Position numbers and translations under genes: made by a program
Notes under the pieces: model-generated
What the model saw: only the letters and a program-made list of their open reading frames with translations
Told to the model about the DNA's origin: nothing
Database searches by the model: none
Assembly (NCBI GenBank): GCA_036429605.1
Contig: CM071590.1
Span: forward strand, 2,356,001-2,420,000
Direction of reading: 5' to 3'
Source: Cladobotryum mycophilum
Lineage: Eukaryota > Ascomycota > Sordariomycetes > Hypocreales > Hypocreaceae
Length of the DNA stretch: 64,000 bases
Shown: positions 34,103 through 45,881 of the stretch, one piece after another
How positions within the stretch are numbered: the first letter of the stretch is position 1
How the letters are laid out: each line of letters opens with the position of its first letter

Positions 34103-36543
34103 CTAGTCTGAGCTTGACAGGTCCTTTGCTGCACACCTTGAAATCCAATCGGCAACTGACATGACCGTCACCATTGGATTCACACCACTCGCGCTGGGGA
34201 ATACACTGGCATCCGCAACATACAAGTTCTTCCTCCCCCACACCCTTCCCCTGTCATCCACCACACCGTCCTCTTCTTTGGCGCTCATACGACAGGTTCC
34301 CATCTGGTGCGCCGAAGAGAAGATGGTCACTGGCGGCTTGTTGTCAATATCCCGCATCTGCTTAAGCCACTTTGCAAAAGCCGGGTCTGTAAACTCGGGA
34401 TCCTGACCCTCCGTAACCTTGTCTTGCACTGCAGGGTCGGGCGTGAATGCTTGGAGACCGGGGTACGTAGCTCGAATCTCCGTAGCGCCACTCACGTAGC
34501 AAATCTTGGCCATGGCCTGGATACCCTCGAGTATGTGTTCGCGATCAAAGTCTGATGGTGTGTAGTCCACCCGTGGGCCTCCTGTGACAGGATCGGGATA
34601 CACCCGCCCCGTATCTCTGTCTCGAGCTAGGGCAATGAAGCCGGCTGCATGCCTGGATCTCAAAGCCAGTAATTTGGTGTCGAGTCCACTGGTCCATGGC
34701 TGTGTAATGCCAAACACAGCGGGCTTTTTTGGGCGTGCACTGGTTAGCAGAGTTCCGTTTTTTCTTCCTTCTTTTCTAGCAATAGGTGCCTGACGACTTA
34801 CTATCATAGCTACCGGTTCCAACTTCACACCGTGCCCCTTGCCGTCAAGATTTTCAAACTCGGAGCTGTAACTAGTAATAATACCACCTTCCCAAGGATT
34901 GGTCTCCTCCCTGTGTATTGATGTGATGTGATTGACCGGGTGGAGATGTAAATTCTGCCCGATTTGAGGATTCTAAGTCATGAGTTAGTCTCGACACTGT
35001 TCCCCCTAAGCTGGGCCGAATTGCTTACCTCGATACCGCTCCTTTTTAGAATAAGAGGAGTCCACATGGTGCCGGCAGAGATGATGACTCTTTTCGCCTT
35101 GATCACGACTCGTCTTTGTGTTCGATCGCTTACCGCCGTGTGAACGCCACCGTCTGCGTCTCTTCCTGTCCAAAGGCCTTCGACGCCGATGGCGGTCACT
35201 CCATCTTCGCCGAAGAGCACTCTCTCCACCTCAAAGCCCTCCATGAACTCGGCACCCGCCTCGGCAGCAGCGGGTAGCCATGCCACGGCTGGACCTCTCT
35301 TCTCCCCTAAACCGCAACCATAATGGCAGCTGCCGCAGTAGTGCTCCTTGTTTGCTGTGTTCTGATTGCACGTAGCTCCATGCCACCCCAGCTTTTTTGT
35401 CCCGTCCAGCATTATGTTGTTACGATGGTTATGTCGGATGGCATCCGTACCGGCTCCGATAAAATTCCACACACGATCCATACATTCGTCAAAATCTCGA
35501 GAAGTGAAGAACGGTAACCCACCCTCGGCCCACTCCTCGCGAACGTAATCTTGAAGCTTGAAGCACACGCTCCAGTTGACGGTACCTCCACCACCCCAGC
35601 TGCTGCCAAAAAGACAACCGATGCTAGAGTTGTCGCTTTGAATACCACCGCCATTGTCGTATAGGTATACAGGTGCTGTCCTTGCCGTCATGGGTAACTG
35701 AGATGGGCGGAAGTAATATCCTTTATCGACAACCAGGACCTTGTGGCCAGCCTCGGCCAAGTTTTTGGCACTTACACCTCCTCCGGGACCAGAACCAACA
35801 ATGACAACATCAGTGGTGATTTCGTGAGCGTCAGTTCCGGGTTCCAACTGGATAAAGTTGAAATCATAACCGTCTACCGGTTTCCAATCTCGGGGCACTG
35901 GAGAATAGCCCAGTAAACTCTCAAACCGCGGGTTTGTCGCGTTATTCGTTTTGCTGGCCAAGACACACATGGTTTTTGCCATCATTCTCAATAGCATAAA
36001 GCGAGATGTTGACCAAGACTGTATTATTGCCTGACGAACGTGGGCTGGCTGCTGGTGAACTGGGGTCCAATATCCGGTGAATATCAAGCTGCCAGCGCGT
36101 GTGCTGCGATTACAAGTCAAGTCAGTCAGTCAATCGATCTCTGGTTGTTATGCTCTGCGGATTTCTGGTACTTACGTTAGCAAGTTCATCATCTTGCCAA
36201 GCTTAGCTCTCCCTGGACTAAACGACAGAGTGCGCAGAGAATCCTCTCGAAAGTCGGGGTCCTGGGAAGGTCTATGACTGAGAAATTCAAGCACATCTTG
36301 GGCAGACACGGGGTCGTCTATTGTGCTGAGGGTGCTGTCTATGATGCGCTGGAGCTCCTCGTCCGGTATGGAGATTTGGCCATCCTTGTCTTGGATTTTG
36401 GATGAGGGAGCTATGGATGGGAGAGCTCCATCAAGAAGAGCAAAAAATACATCCCATGCCGCGTCTGTCATGAAGTCATTGGAAGGGGGTGGTGGGAGAG
36501 GAATAGCCGCGGGGGCTGCTGCTACTGCTGCTGCTATCTCCAT
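34103..36543 (-). CDS. Long-chain fatty alcohol oxidase (GMC oxidoreductase)
   Basis: Four exons on the minus strand: 36543-36176, 36103-35029, 34972-34802 and 34699-34103, with introns of 72, 56 and 102 nt. The last intron is in frame and would be read through by an ORF caller. The spliced 2211 nt encode 736 residues, the usual size for FAO. The FAD-binding Rossmann motif VVIVGSGPGGGVSAKNLAEAG lies near residue 230. FGSSWGGGGTVNWS, HYCGSCHYGCGLGEKRG and the C-terminal FSSAHQMGTCRMS and ASVFPSASGVNPMVTV blocks are all typical. FAO oxidises long-chain alcohols to aldehydes with release of peroxide, acting in omega-oxidation and alkane or lipid use, usually at microsomal or peroxisomal membranes. 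There is no clear PTS1 (ends KDLSSSD). The frame is intact although a G5 run is present. Confidence 0.92.
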
Positions 36544-37653
36544 GGTTCTGTATGGTGATTGGTGATGCTATATGTGATTGTCAAGATTCTGAAGATGGAC
36601 ATTAGCATTATGACGAACAAATACGAGAATTATTTGTGAATCTTGTAATATGAGGGAAAGGGAAAGGGAAGAGAGAAGAGAGGAGGATGATGAAGAGGAA
36701 GAAAAAAAAGAGGAGATCGCGATTGTGGGTTTTTGGTAGATGGCCGTACCTGCCGCGTTGTAACTTGATGATGTATAGATGGCACTAAGTAAGTTTGCTA
36801 CCGTTCGTTACACCACAGATGCAACTACAAGTACTACTTAATGAAGGATGAGGCATATACACAGTACGAACAAGTAGAGTGAGCTCATAGTGGGGAAAGA
36901 AAAGAAGAAGAAAAAGAAAAAGAAAAGAAAAGTGTTATTGGATCAATTCTTATATGTAGTAGTAACGGTAGTAGTGGTAGTAGTGGTAGCAGTAATTTAA
37001 GAGGGAAACAAACAAAAGAGACATAAAGTGGACCTTGACAAGGTTAATTGATCCGTCCGAAGAGAGCGAAGGATTTCGGTAGCGGGCAACCAGAAACATG
37101 GGTTCAGTTGAGCTCCAAGGCATCCGTCCTTGTTTCCATACATATATACTCCGTGCTCCGTATTATGTATATAGAGAGTGCTTGTTAGGTGTGTCATCTC
37201 GGTCCAGTCCATCCAACAACAACTCATTTTTCGCCTTTCGATTGGATCGGATCAGGTAGGGAGGGGAGAGAGGAGAGAGAAAAACAGATGGAAACAAGGG
37301 GCCAAGTATGTATGTACCAAGAACAACTAACAGCGGACAGTGACACTTTTGCCCGAGTTGTCTGTGTCTGTTGTTTTGTCCCTCCGGCGGTTGTCTCGCT
37401 CTGTCAGAAAGACCGGAGACATGGTATAACCACCATGTCCGGGTTCGTACGGGTCTATACCAGCTAAAGGTACTTTTGTGAGCATCAAGTCTTTGGAACG
37501 GCACTGTTCGGATAAGGAGCTGCACCACCTCACAAGTGGTACCGTACCGTATCTAAGGTACCTTGTCTTTGCCTTGCCTTGCCTTGCCTGGTTTGCCTGG
37601 TTCGGCTTTTGTTCTCCAATTTACCCCACACAAACATCCATCCTTTGGTACTG

Positions 37654-37752
37654 ACTAAGGTACCTAGTGCATACTAAGTACTAGGTACCTACTGGGTATA
37701 GCAGCATCCAGTAAGCACCTACTAGGTACTCAAGTACTCAAGTACTATAGGA
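37654..37752. repeat. Degenerate CTAGGTACC / AGTACT low-complexity patch
   Basis: About 100 nt dominated by partly palindromic GGTACCTAG, TAGGTAC and AAGTACT units. Shorter examples of the same vocabulary recur in other spacers (18745, 48905, 50200, 57436, 62408). Confidence 0.55.
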
Positions 37753-38593
37753 ATGGAATGGACCCCCCCAGATGACTTGCCGGGACGCCTTTCCAGCCTT
37801 GCTCAATGAGGCAAAAGGCGGCACCACCAACACCACTACCAACACCTCCAGCACATTCCTCCCCCTTCAATTTACAACGTTAATCACCCTTCAAGGGCTA
37901 CCTTTTTTAATCCAAACTAGTATCCGGATAGTATCTAGTCATGAGGTACTAGTAGTTGGCCGCGCATCATCGTATCGAGCTGAAGCGAAACAGTAGATGG
38001 ATAAGCATAGCATAGCCTTTAGCTTCTCTCCAGATGTACCTCTGCTCGCAACCATCCCTCTCAGCCCCCCATCTTGACAATGACCCGTCCAGGCCAGTCT
38101 TGGACCAAAACATCACATGCTTCCGCCTCACCTCCTTTTCCTCATCATCCCATAATAACAATAAGAATGATAAGAATAATAATAATCATGACAAGGCAAC
38201 TGTCTCACATGTCAAATCAAAGACAAGACATGCAGTACCAAGGAAGAAGAAAGAAAAAGATGATGAAATACCAAGGCATCAACCAACTCCTCGCATTGAA
38301 GACCACCACCAATTGGCTGCATAGTCTATATCCATGCATCCCCTCCCCTTCCAAAAATGCGGGGGTTGGCGCGTATCAAACTTGCTCAAGCGCCCGTAGA
38401 CCAAACAAAGAAAAAGATATGCCTCGGTATTATCCACAACCTTCACACGGCTTCGGTTTCCATCATGCGGGGGAAAACAGAAAAGGCCAAGTTCACGGGC
38501 TTCTCCCTAAACACCAGCCCGTCTTCATCGGATCCCGACGTGCCGCTGCTCCACTCCATGAGTATCAACATGTCGAGGCATCCTTGGTTCACA

Positions 38594-38617
38594 CAGTTCA
38601 GTTCAGTTCAGTTCAGT
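38594..38617. repeat. (CAGTT)n pentamer repeat
   Basis: Nearly five perfect copies of CAGTT. Confidence 0.85.
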
Positions 38618-38792
38618 CACAAAGACCAAGTCGCACTTCGTAATACGTGTATTCAATTTCAAGCCCTAGACCAAACACTACGTGCATTCCTCCGCACTTT
38701 GGAGAGAAAAGAGACTCACACAATGCTTTACATTCGCCCCTTGCACCGTAGCCCATCAGACCTTGCCCGCCATCCCGTTCCTCTAACCACTT

Positions 38793-38841
38793 ATCCTATC
38801 CTGTTCCATCCTATCCTATCCTGTCCTGTCCTGTCCTATCC
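38793..38841. repeat. TCCTR / TCCCA pentamer repeat
   Basis: Alternating TCCTA, TCCTG and TCCCA units; a related array lies at 33468-33500. Confidence 0.75.
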
Positions 38842-39487
38842 CATGACACCAACCGCCATAAAAAAACACTCCCATTTGCAGTTCCATTCCCCCTCCCGTC
38901 TCACAAAACTCCAATAAAGAAATGTTTGTTGTAGTAACACGACGCTCCGAGAAAACAGGTAGCGAATGGGGGAGAGGGAACAAGAAAATGCTCTAATCAA
39001 ACACTTCTCCTAGGTCCCAAGGGTATTCCACACATCGCCCGTCCCCGCAGTATATACACAGCTGAGGCATATAGAGAAAAAAAGATAAATATATGTACGT
39101 TCAGGCTTGATCCTCCCTAGTGCCCTTCATCGTCAGTAACCCAGCCAGTATCTTCTCCTTCTTGTTCTTCATCTTCCCGCACCGATGTATGTGCTGAGAC
39201 AAGCATTAGCCTATACTGTCTTAGACAAATCTCTATTGTGAACCGCCCTCACCACTGCAATGCTGCTTTGTGGGCAAAGATAATAAAAAAATGACGCTCG
39301 TTCATTCATTCGATGACCGTGGCCCGTCATCGCTCCACCACATTTTTGTTTAAAAAAAAGTCCGATATCGTCTTCATTGCCTTCCGTGCCGTGTTACGGA
39401 TGAAAATCGCGTTATTTTTTCGTGGTCCAAGTTTTTGCTTTTAGTTTTGTTCCCTGTTACCAACTCCCCGTTGCTCCGGGCACATCA

Positions 39488-42408
39488 TCAACCCGTTGTA
39501 TCCGCGGCAGGAAAAGGAGGGCTTGTTCCCTTGTTTCTCCTAAAGAAAGGAAAATCCCGTATCTTGAACCGACTTGGCTTCTTCTTGAGACTTCTCCCCT
39601 CAGCCCTACCGATACTGCCGTTCAAGGACGAGAAATCCTCATCGCCATGACTGGTATCTCTGTATGCCGACGATGATCCTTTGATGCTCAATGGGGACAT
39701 ATTGAGCGCCGGCACACCAAGCGTACGCTCCACGGACTCATTACTGACGATGCTGGTACCTTGTGTGCTAGGAGAAAGCGCCACCCTCCCTGTTGCTTGT
39801 GAGGCCCAATCGCCGGCGTATCCGTTTGATGCACTACCTTCTGTTGTTTCGGAACACCGGTGTCGGTCTGACGATACCAACTTGCTTTCATAGTCCCCTC
39901 TACCATTCAAATTGAATGGGTCACTGTCGGCAAGTTCCCTGACTGCGTCAAACGATGAGGCCGTCCCATAGCTGATGCCGTTTACTTCGTGTTGCTCAAC
40001 GGGAGTATGGGGGTCCTGGCCTGATTTTGCCGTTGACGGGCTCGGTGCTGGCGATAGCTCCAAGTCGTCTCGTCGATGTATATCCATCAGTACGGGCGTA
40101 GATCTTTCTCGTACATCCAGCGTGCCGTCGGTTGACTTGTTTGGCCTCTCAGTATCTGGCGTCGACGTCTTGTTCGAGTTGCCGTTTTCATAACTCATAG
40201 TTCTAGGTGAAAATGTGCCCTCTCTCAGCAAGCGTCGCTTCCTTTCGTCTTCGGTCACCAGCTGTTGTTGCTTGGCCTTTTCCTCCTGCACTCGATTCTC
40301 GAAGAGCTGTTTGTTGGTCTGGAGCTGTTCTACCGTGTAAGCCATGGCCGGCATGATATCCGCCACGCCCTGAAACAGTGGAATGGCAAACATGTTCATG
40401 AAACCAAGCTGGGCGTTAGCCAGAGACAAAAAGTCCTTCTTTGGTGGCGCCATCAGAGAAGACTTGATATCAAGTTCATCTTCCATAGAGGCCTGTCTAG
40501 AAAACTCTTCCGCCAGAATATGCATCCACTTCAACGCCGTATCGTAATGTCTCGCCTAGGAAGCAAAAAGTTAGCCATGTTTGAACAGGAAGTCAAAGTC
40601 GCGATACATGAATGAAGATTTTTTTTATAAAAAAAATAAAAATAAAAATAAAAAACATACCACATTGCTAATATCTGCGCATTTGATGAGCAGCGAGCAG
40701 GCTAGAATCTTGTATTCCTCCATTTGGCGACCGTTCCAGCCATCGGTGCTATTATTATCTTGCAGCTTTTCCTGAAGGGCACCAAGCCTCTTCATATAAT
40801 CAAAATGCAAGCCCATATCCGTCGCAAGGATAGAGCTAATCATCAAATTACGCATCTTCCGGTCCTCGAAAACGGCCGGCCAATATCTACGGAGAATCTG
40901 GGAATATGCAGCACAATGAAATGATTCGAGAACGGAGCGATCGTTGTACAGCTGCGCCAATGGCGCATTCAGTGTCGTGAGAAAACCATTGTTGACACCC
41001 GGGTGACCAACATCGTGGCCAATAGCCGTGATAAGAAGGGTTAATGCCTCGGTGGGATCGAGAAGAGCCGCAATCGGTGACTTTTGAACAGGCGAAGGAA
41101 AATTGTTTGATAGAGGATAAGGAGGGAGGGCGCCGATGTGGACAAGGAAATTGAATGTGGCCTGAAGCACATCCACCACATGACGAAAGTTATGATAAGG
41201 AACAAAGGAATTGTATGCAGCACGGCAAGCGACAAGGAAACTGATGAGCTGGTCTGTATCCATTGGTTAGCATTATGGCTCAAGCGGTTGGGCGGTTATC
41301 AGCAGCATGTGAAGAGGGGGCTGGCTGCATATGGTGGTTTCGCGACTAACCTGCTGGTATCCGCCAGTGCTCGAGCTCAGGCACACTTAGGGCATGCCTG
41401 AACATCAGCATTGCGGCAAACAACAGCTCATCATTGGAAAAAGAGTGAGCGCAAAAATGCCAGCGGCCAACGGCCTCGGCAATGGCTAGCTTGCGCTCAG
41501 ACGAAACGGCGATGTGCGCGCCGGCAATCTGATCATCATCGGGCGATAGTCGGCAGATGCCACTCATGAGATTAGACACCATAGCTTCCCGGAGGTACGC
41601 AAACGGCTTCTGCTCATTGACTCCAACCCACGACCGCTTTCGACCCTTGGTCATCTCTAGTAAGGCCTGCTGGTCTCTGGCAGCGTCCCTATGGGCCTTA
41701 TAAGCACATATTTCCAGCGTTGTAACGCACTTTGAGCTCAGAGGGCTGATGAGAACGTCGACGGCGCCGAGATCCAGGCATCTCCTCATGAGTCGGCGAT
41801 TGGATGCCACTACGCTGGCCGAAACGGCAAACGGTTCAAAGGTGCCGTCAGTCATTTGCTCGCGGGTTTCGGAGTAGCTAATAACGGGAATGGGAACAAC
41901 GAGCTTGGAAATGCTCCGCAGATGCGCTTCGGTGATTAGTCTTTGCAGGAGTGGCAGGCCGTAGAGATTTTCGTCTGGAGTGTGGATTTCTGCGTCACGG
42001 TTATTGGCCAACTCGGAGTAGGAGAAGGAAGAGCTGGTCATGATATATGGCTCGGGGACCCATTCATCGTGTGGCATGTCCAACAAGACAATTGTCGGCG
42101 TCATGTTTACCATGGATCCGGTATCCTGGAGCTGGAGCAACTTGGTCATGCAAGCCGCACCGGTGGCGCACACGTGGACTGTGGTACAAGTTAGCAGAGG
42201 AAACAGCGGCGAGCGATCACAGCAGGCGAAACCAACCGTCACCAAATGTGTCCAAGAGAGGTTGGACAAGTTCTCGAACGTGGTCGCGCTGCCAATCGGA
42301 GGCGGCCGGGGTTGGCGAGGTCGCAGAGCCATCTGGAACAGCGCGCACCAGCCGATCCTCGCGAGCACTACGATTGACATAGATGACATGGCATGCGAGA
42401 CTATCCAT
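39488..42408 (-). CDS. pdeH: 3',5'-cyclic-nucleotide phosphodiesterase (class I, PdeH/PDE2-like)
   Basis: Four exons on the minus strand: 42408-42243, 42178-41351, 41253-40661 and 40555-39488, with introns of 64, 97 and 105 nt. The spliced 2655 nt encode 884 residues. The start MDSLACHVIYVNRSARED was preferred over an ATG 19 codons upstream because it looks like the family N-terminus. The PDEase_I metal sites are all present: PYHNFRHVVDV, then ITAIGHDVGHPGVNNGFL, ESFHCAAY and LLIKCADISNVARHYDTA. The C-terminal ~270 residues are Ser-rich and disordered, ending with a basic KKKPSRFKIRDFPFFRR stretch. The high-affinity enzyme hydrolyses cAMP and so damps PKA signalling; in Magnaporthe PdeH controls conidiation and virulence. 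The long, purine-rich upstream region suggests a long leader. The class is certain; the pdeH assignment is probable. Confidence 0.92.
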
Positions 42409-43140
42409 GGTGGGCAACGGAAGGCTACCAGTCTCGCGACTGGAGCACGTTGGCCACACGGGCAAAGGTACTAAGCGCTAAACCGGAGCGACGAACGGCG
42501 GTACAATAGAACGAACGAGGTCTCGAGAGACGTGGGAAGTCGGCTCGAGGTGGAATTGGCGACGATGAAAAGAACGTGAAACAGCTGAACTAGGGGCGAC
42601 ACGAATTTAAGCGTCAAGCGGGAGAAGAGGAGAGAGAAAGAGAAGAGAAGAAGTGCTGAATCGCGCGAAACGGTGGTGCCGAAATGGTCGTGATCGAGTT
42701 CGTGCGACGAGTGCGGAAGAGGCGACGACGAGCGATGTGAGTCCCTTTTATTTATTTTTTAATTTTTTTTTAATTTTTTTTCCCCACCAGAAGCGCAAAC
42801 AAATTGATGAATCGAAGGCAATCGAGGCGAGAAAAGAAGACGGAAAAGAAATGGCGAAGGGTTGAAAGCGTGACTCTCGGTGGTCGTGGGGGAGAACGGA
42901 TTTTCGCAGAAGCAGAAGAAGAGGAAAGTAAGTGGAAGAGAAGGAAGAAGAGAAGAAACGGCAGTGCTTCTTTTCCCTAGGGGACACGCATATCCCAGAC
43001 AAACTACCTAAAGTAGAAAGGGTAATATGGGATAGGGTTGTTGCTGTTGCTGTTGCTGTTGTTTGTTTGTTGCGGTTGTGGTTAAGGTTGTGATGGTTGT
43101 TGTCGTTTGTTATGTCGTGATTATTTTATCGACCCGTCAA

Positions 43141-43194
43141 AGAGAAGAAGAGGAGAAGAAGAAGAAGAAGAAGAAGAAGAAAAAGAAGAGAAAA
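43141..43194. repeat. (GAA)n-rich purine tract
   Basis: 54 nt almost wholly G and A, with about nine consecutive GAA units, upstream of the phosphodiesterase gene. Confidence 0.9.
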
Positions 43195-43447
43195 TGGTCA
43201 AACAGGAAGGGAGAGAAAAAAGAGACGATGATGTCTGAATATGTTGGTGCGAGGGTTGGTCTTGTCCTTCTGGGTCGGTCCCGGGTCTGGAGAACTGGGA
43301 CGGCAATCTTGGCGCACGAGGGCGGGTCGTCTAGGTAAAAGGTGGACGGAGGTAGGGGAATGGCGAATGGGTAGGTCAAGTCGTCGTTCTAGAGGAGGGG
43401 GAAGGTTTTTGGAAGAGACTTTGGAACTTGGTTTGGAAGCCGAAGCC

Positions 43448-43472
43448 CAGACAGACAGACAGACAGACAGAC
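43448..43472. repeat. (CAGA)6 microsatellite
   Basis: Six perfect tetranucleotide copies. Confidence 0.9.
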
Positions 43473-43883
43473 CGAGCCAGACAGAGAGAGCCAACAGCGG
43501 CAGCGGTAGCACCAACACCAGCAGCAGGCAGGATGGACCAGGCGCAGGCGCAGACCAGAGTCGTCTCGCTAGTGGTGGCGGGATGTGGCTGCTTGGAGCT
43601 TTGGTACTGGTTGGTGCCAATGCTGGTGCGATGCGGTGCGATGCGGTGCGTGCTTTGTTTTTTTCTTTCTTTCTTTTTCTCTTCTTTCCTTCTTGTCCTT
43701 TGGGTACAAGACACGGAAAAAAACAGACTGGCACTGGGTAGAGAGAGCAGAGGAATGAATCAATGAATTGGTGGAAAGCGTCAGGTCAGTTCCAACCCGG
43801 TAGTAGTAGTACTGCCTAGTAGGTATGGAAACCAGATAAGACAGGCAAGCAAAAGAAAAACAGCACCAGTACCAGCAGCACAA

Positions 43884-43920
43884 AATGCGAAATGCAAATG
43901 CAAATGTAAATGCAAATGCA
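43884..43920. repeat. AATGCA hexamer tandem
   Basis: About six copies with single substitutions (AATGCG, AATGTA). Confidence 0.75.
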
Positions 43921-45846
43921 TGAAAGCACGTACGTTCAAGTACCCCCCCCCCGTGTGTCTGTCTGTCTGTACGTAGGTACTACTCCGTACAGCACAGCAC
44001 AGCACAGTACAGTCAGTACCAGACGGTAGGGTCGATGGGTCGATGGATGGATGATGGATGGGTGGATGGGGGATGTGGATTGTGGATATGGTGGATATTA
44101 TGATGTGGATTGAGGGAGGGATGGATGGGATGCTGGACAATGCACCCAAGCCCAGTAGGCCAATGTGAGTCTAGCGCTTTCTAGTCGTGTCTTGCCTACC
44201 ACGTCGACCAGTCGCAGGGCTCAAGTGCCTCGGAGAGATTGTCAAGACGACGGGGGTCCCCCAGGCTTAGTGCCCTCGTCGCTGGGAGGGGCAGACGTCA
44301 GCCGTTCGAGGGATCGGCAATGGACTTGTCGCAGAAGGAGGATGCCAATGCCCCCAGGGCTACTGGGGGGTGAAGGGGAGGAGGAGGGAGGGTTGAATGA
44401 GAAAAGAAAAGAAGCCTGATGAGATGAGGATAACGGGGTAGTGATTGCTGTTTGTTGAGATGTGGGAGAGAGGGAGGGAGAGAGAGAGAGAGAAAAGACG
44501 GGTACCTATGTCATGTTTCAGACAGTGCGTACCTATCTTTCAAATAAGGAAAGGAAAAAAGAAAAAAAAAGAGGAAGAAAAATGGATGCATTAGATAGGT
44601 GGAAATACAAATAAATCCATACGAGTAAAATAAATAAAAATAAAAATAAAATAAAAAAATAGGAAAGCAAACTAGAGCCTCATATTACAGCATTGATCAT
44701 ATGGTTAAATTATTTTTTTATTCTGCTAGTATTACTACTCGTACTAGCAGATGACTAAACTTGAACAGAACGGTACGGTCAACGGCGAAGACGATGAACG
44801 GTGACGGACGGACGGGCTTAGGAATGTCACTGACGAAGAGCCAAGATAGATGAACGACGCCATGGTCAACAGCGCTGAGGCACCGCCAGGCAGTAGGGAG
44901 GCGAGAGGGGGGCCGCGCGAGAGAACGGATTAGGAATGGAGGGCATTGGCATTTGACAGCCGCCGCGCGAGAGCGAGAGAGAAGAAAGAACCAAGAAGAA
45001 AAGGCAAGCGAGCGAGATGGAGGGATTAATTCGGGTATCTACAGATTATCGGGTTGTCCATCGTCGTCATCGTCGTCGTGTCTGTTCTGTTCTGTTCTGT
45101 TTGGCTGGGCTACAGCCTATCGTGTGGTAGAATGGATGGATGGGACTGCTGCATGATATCCATAATGGCGACCCAGACAACCCATGCCATGTAAATACAA
45201 ACATACAATGCGTTTCGCCTTCCAAAAACAGACTGCACTGTGCTTCTTCTTGTTTTCTTCTTCTTCCACTTCTTTTTTTTTGCCTGGGACATTGACGCAC
45301 GAGAACATCCAATGCATGCTTTCCTGATGCTACTACTGCATTCATGCATGTGCAATCTGTGTGTGCGGTGCATGCATGCATGTGTGGATTGTGCGGATTG
45401 TGCGAGTGGCCCAGACAGTGCGTGTGTGCGCGTCGTGCATGTACCTGAGCCTGAGATGACCGAACTAAATTTGACTCAAAAGCTTCATGGAAGACCCAAA
45501 AAATTGTTCCATGAAGAAAAAGAAGGCTGCAACGAACAACTCCAATTTTTGGGGGGCGCACATACACACGCACACAAAGCGCCAGCACTTGGAGCCATGA
45601 ACCCAGCCGAAGCAAGCCAAGGCCAGCCCTGGGAGCCTCCGGGAGCCCTGGGAGGGGGAGGCGGGGGGCACCTGGGATGACCTGGACCCCATACCCAGCC
45701 AACCAACTTTCAGCAGACCCAGCAGCAAGGGACGCCAGCGCAGCCCCAAGTTGGAACCACTTGGGCACCCCCGAAAGCACCCAAACAACGGCGTCTCAGC
45801 AGCCTGAATGTGGATGGAACCTGGAAGCATGAGCGAGCATCCATGA

Positions 45847-45881
45847 GCAAGCAAGCAAGCAAGCAAGCAGCAGCAGCAAGC
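45847..45881. repeat. (AAGC)n followed by (CAG)n
   Basis: Five to six AAGC units run directly into CAG triplets. Confidence 0.85.

Larger units (their letters stand above)
36544..39487. other. Intergenic region between alcohol oxidase and phosphodiesterase
   Basis: 2.9 kb. Purine tracts (36645-36720, 36895-36935), dense GGTACC/TAGG-like patches (37540-37750), a CAGTT pentamer repeat and a TCCTR repeat are seen. No supportable gene. Confidence 0.5.

Noticed and set aside
21320..36543. Metabolic gene cluster including catalase and alcohol oxidase
   Set aside because: The genes are more than 11 kb apart with an unrelated gene between, and there is no synthase, P450 or transporter.
43198..43741. 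Overlapping ORFs of 166-178 codons on both strands
   Set aside because: Composition follows GAA and CAGA repeats; two opposite frames are equally open, which points to composition rather than coding.
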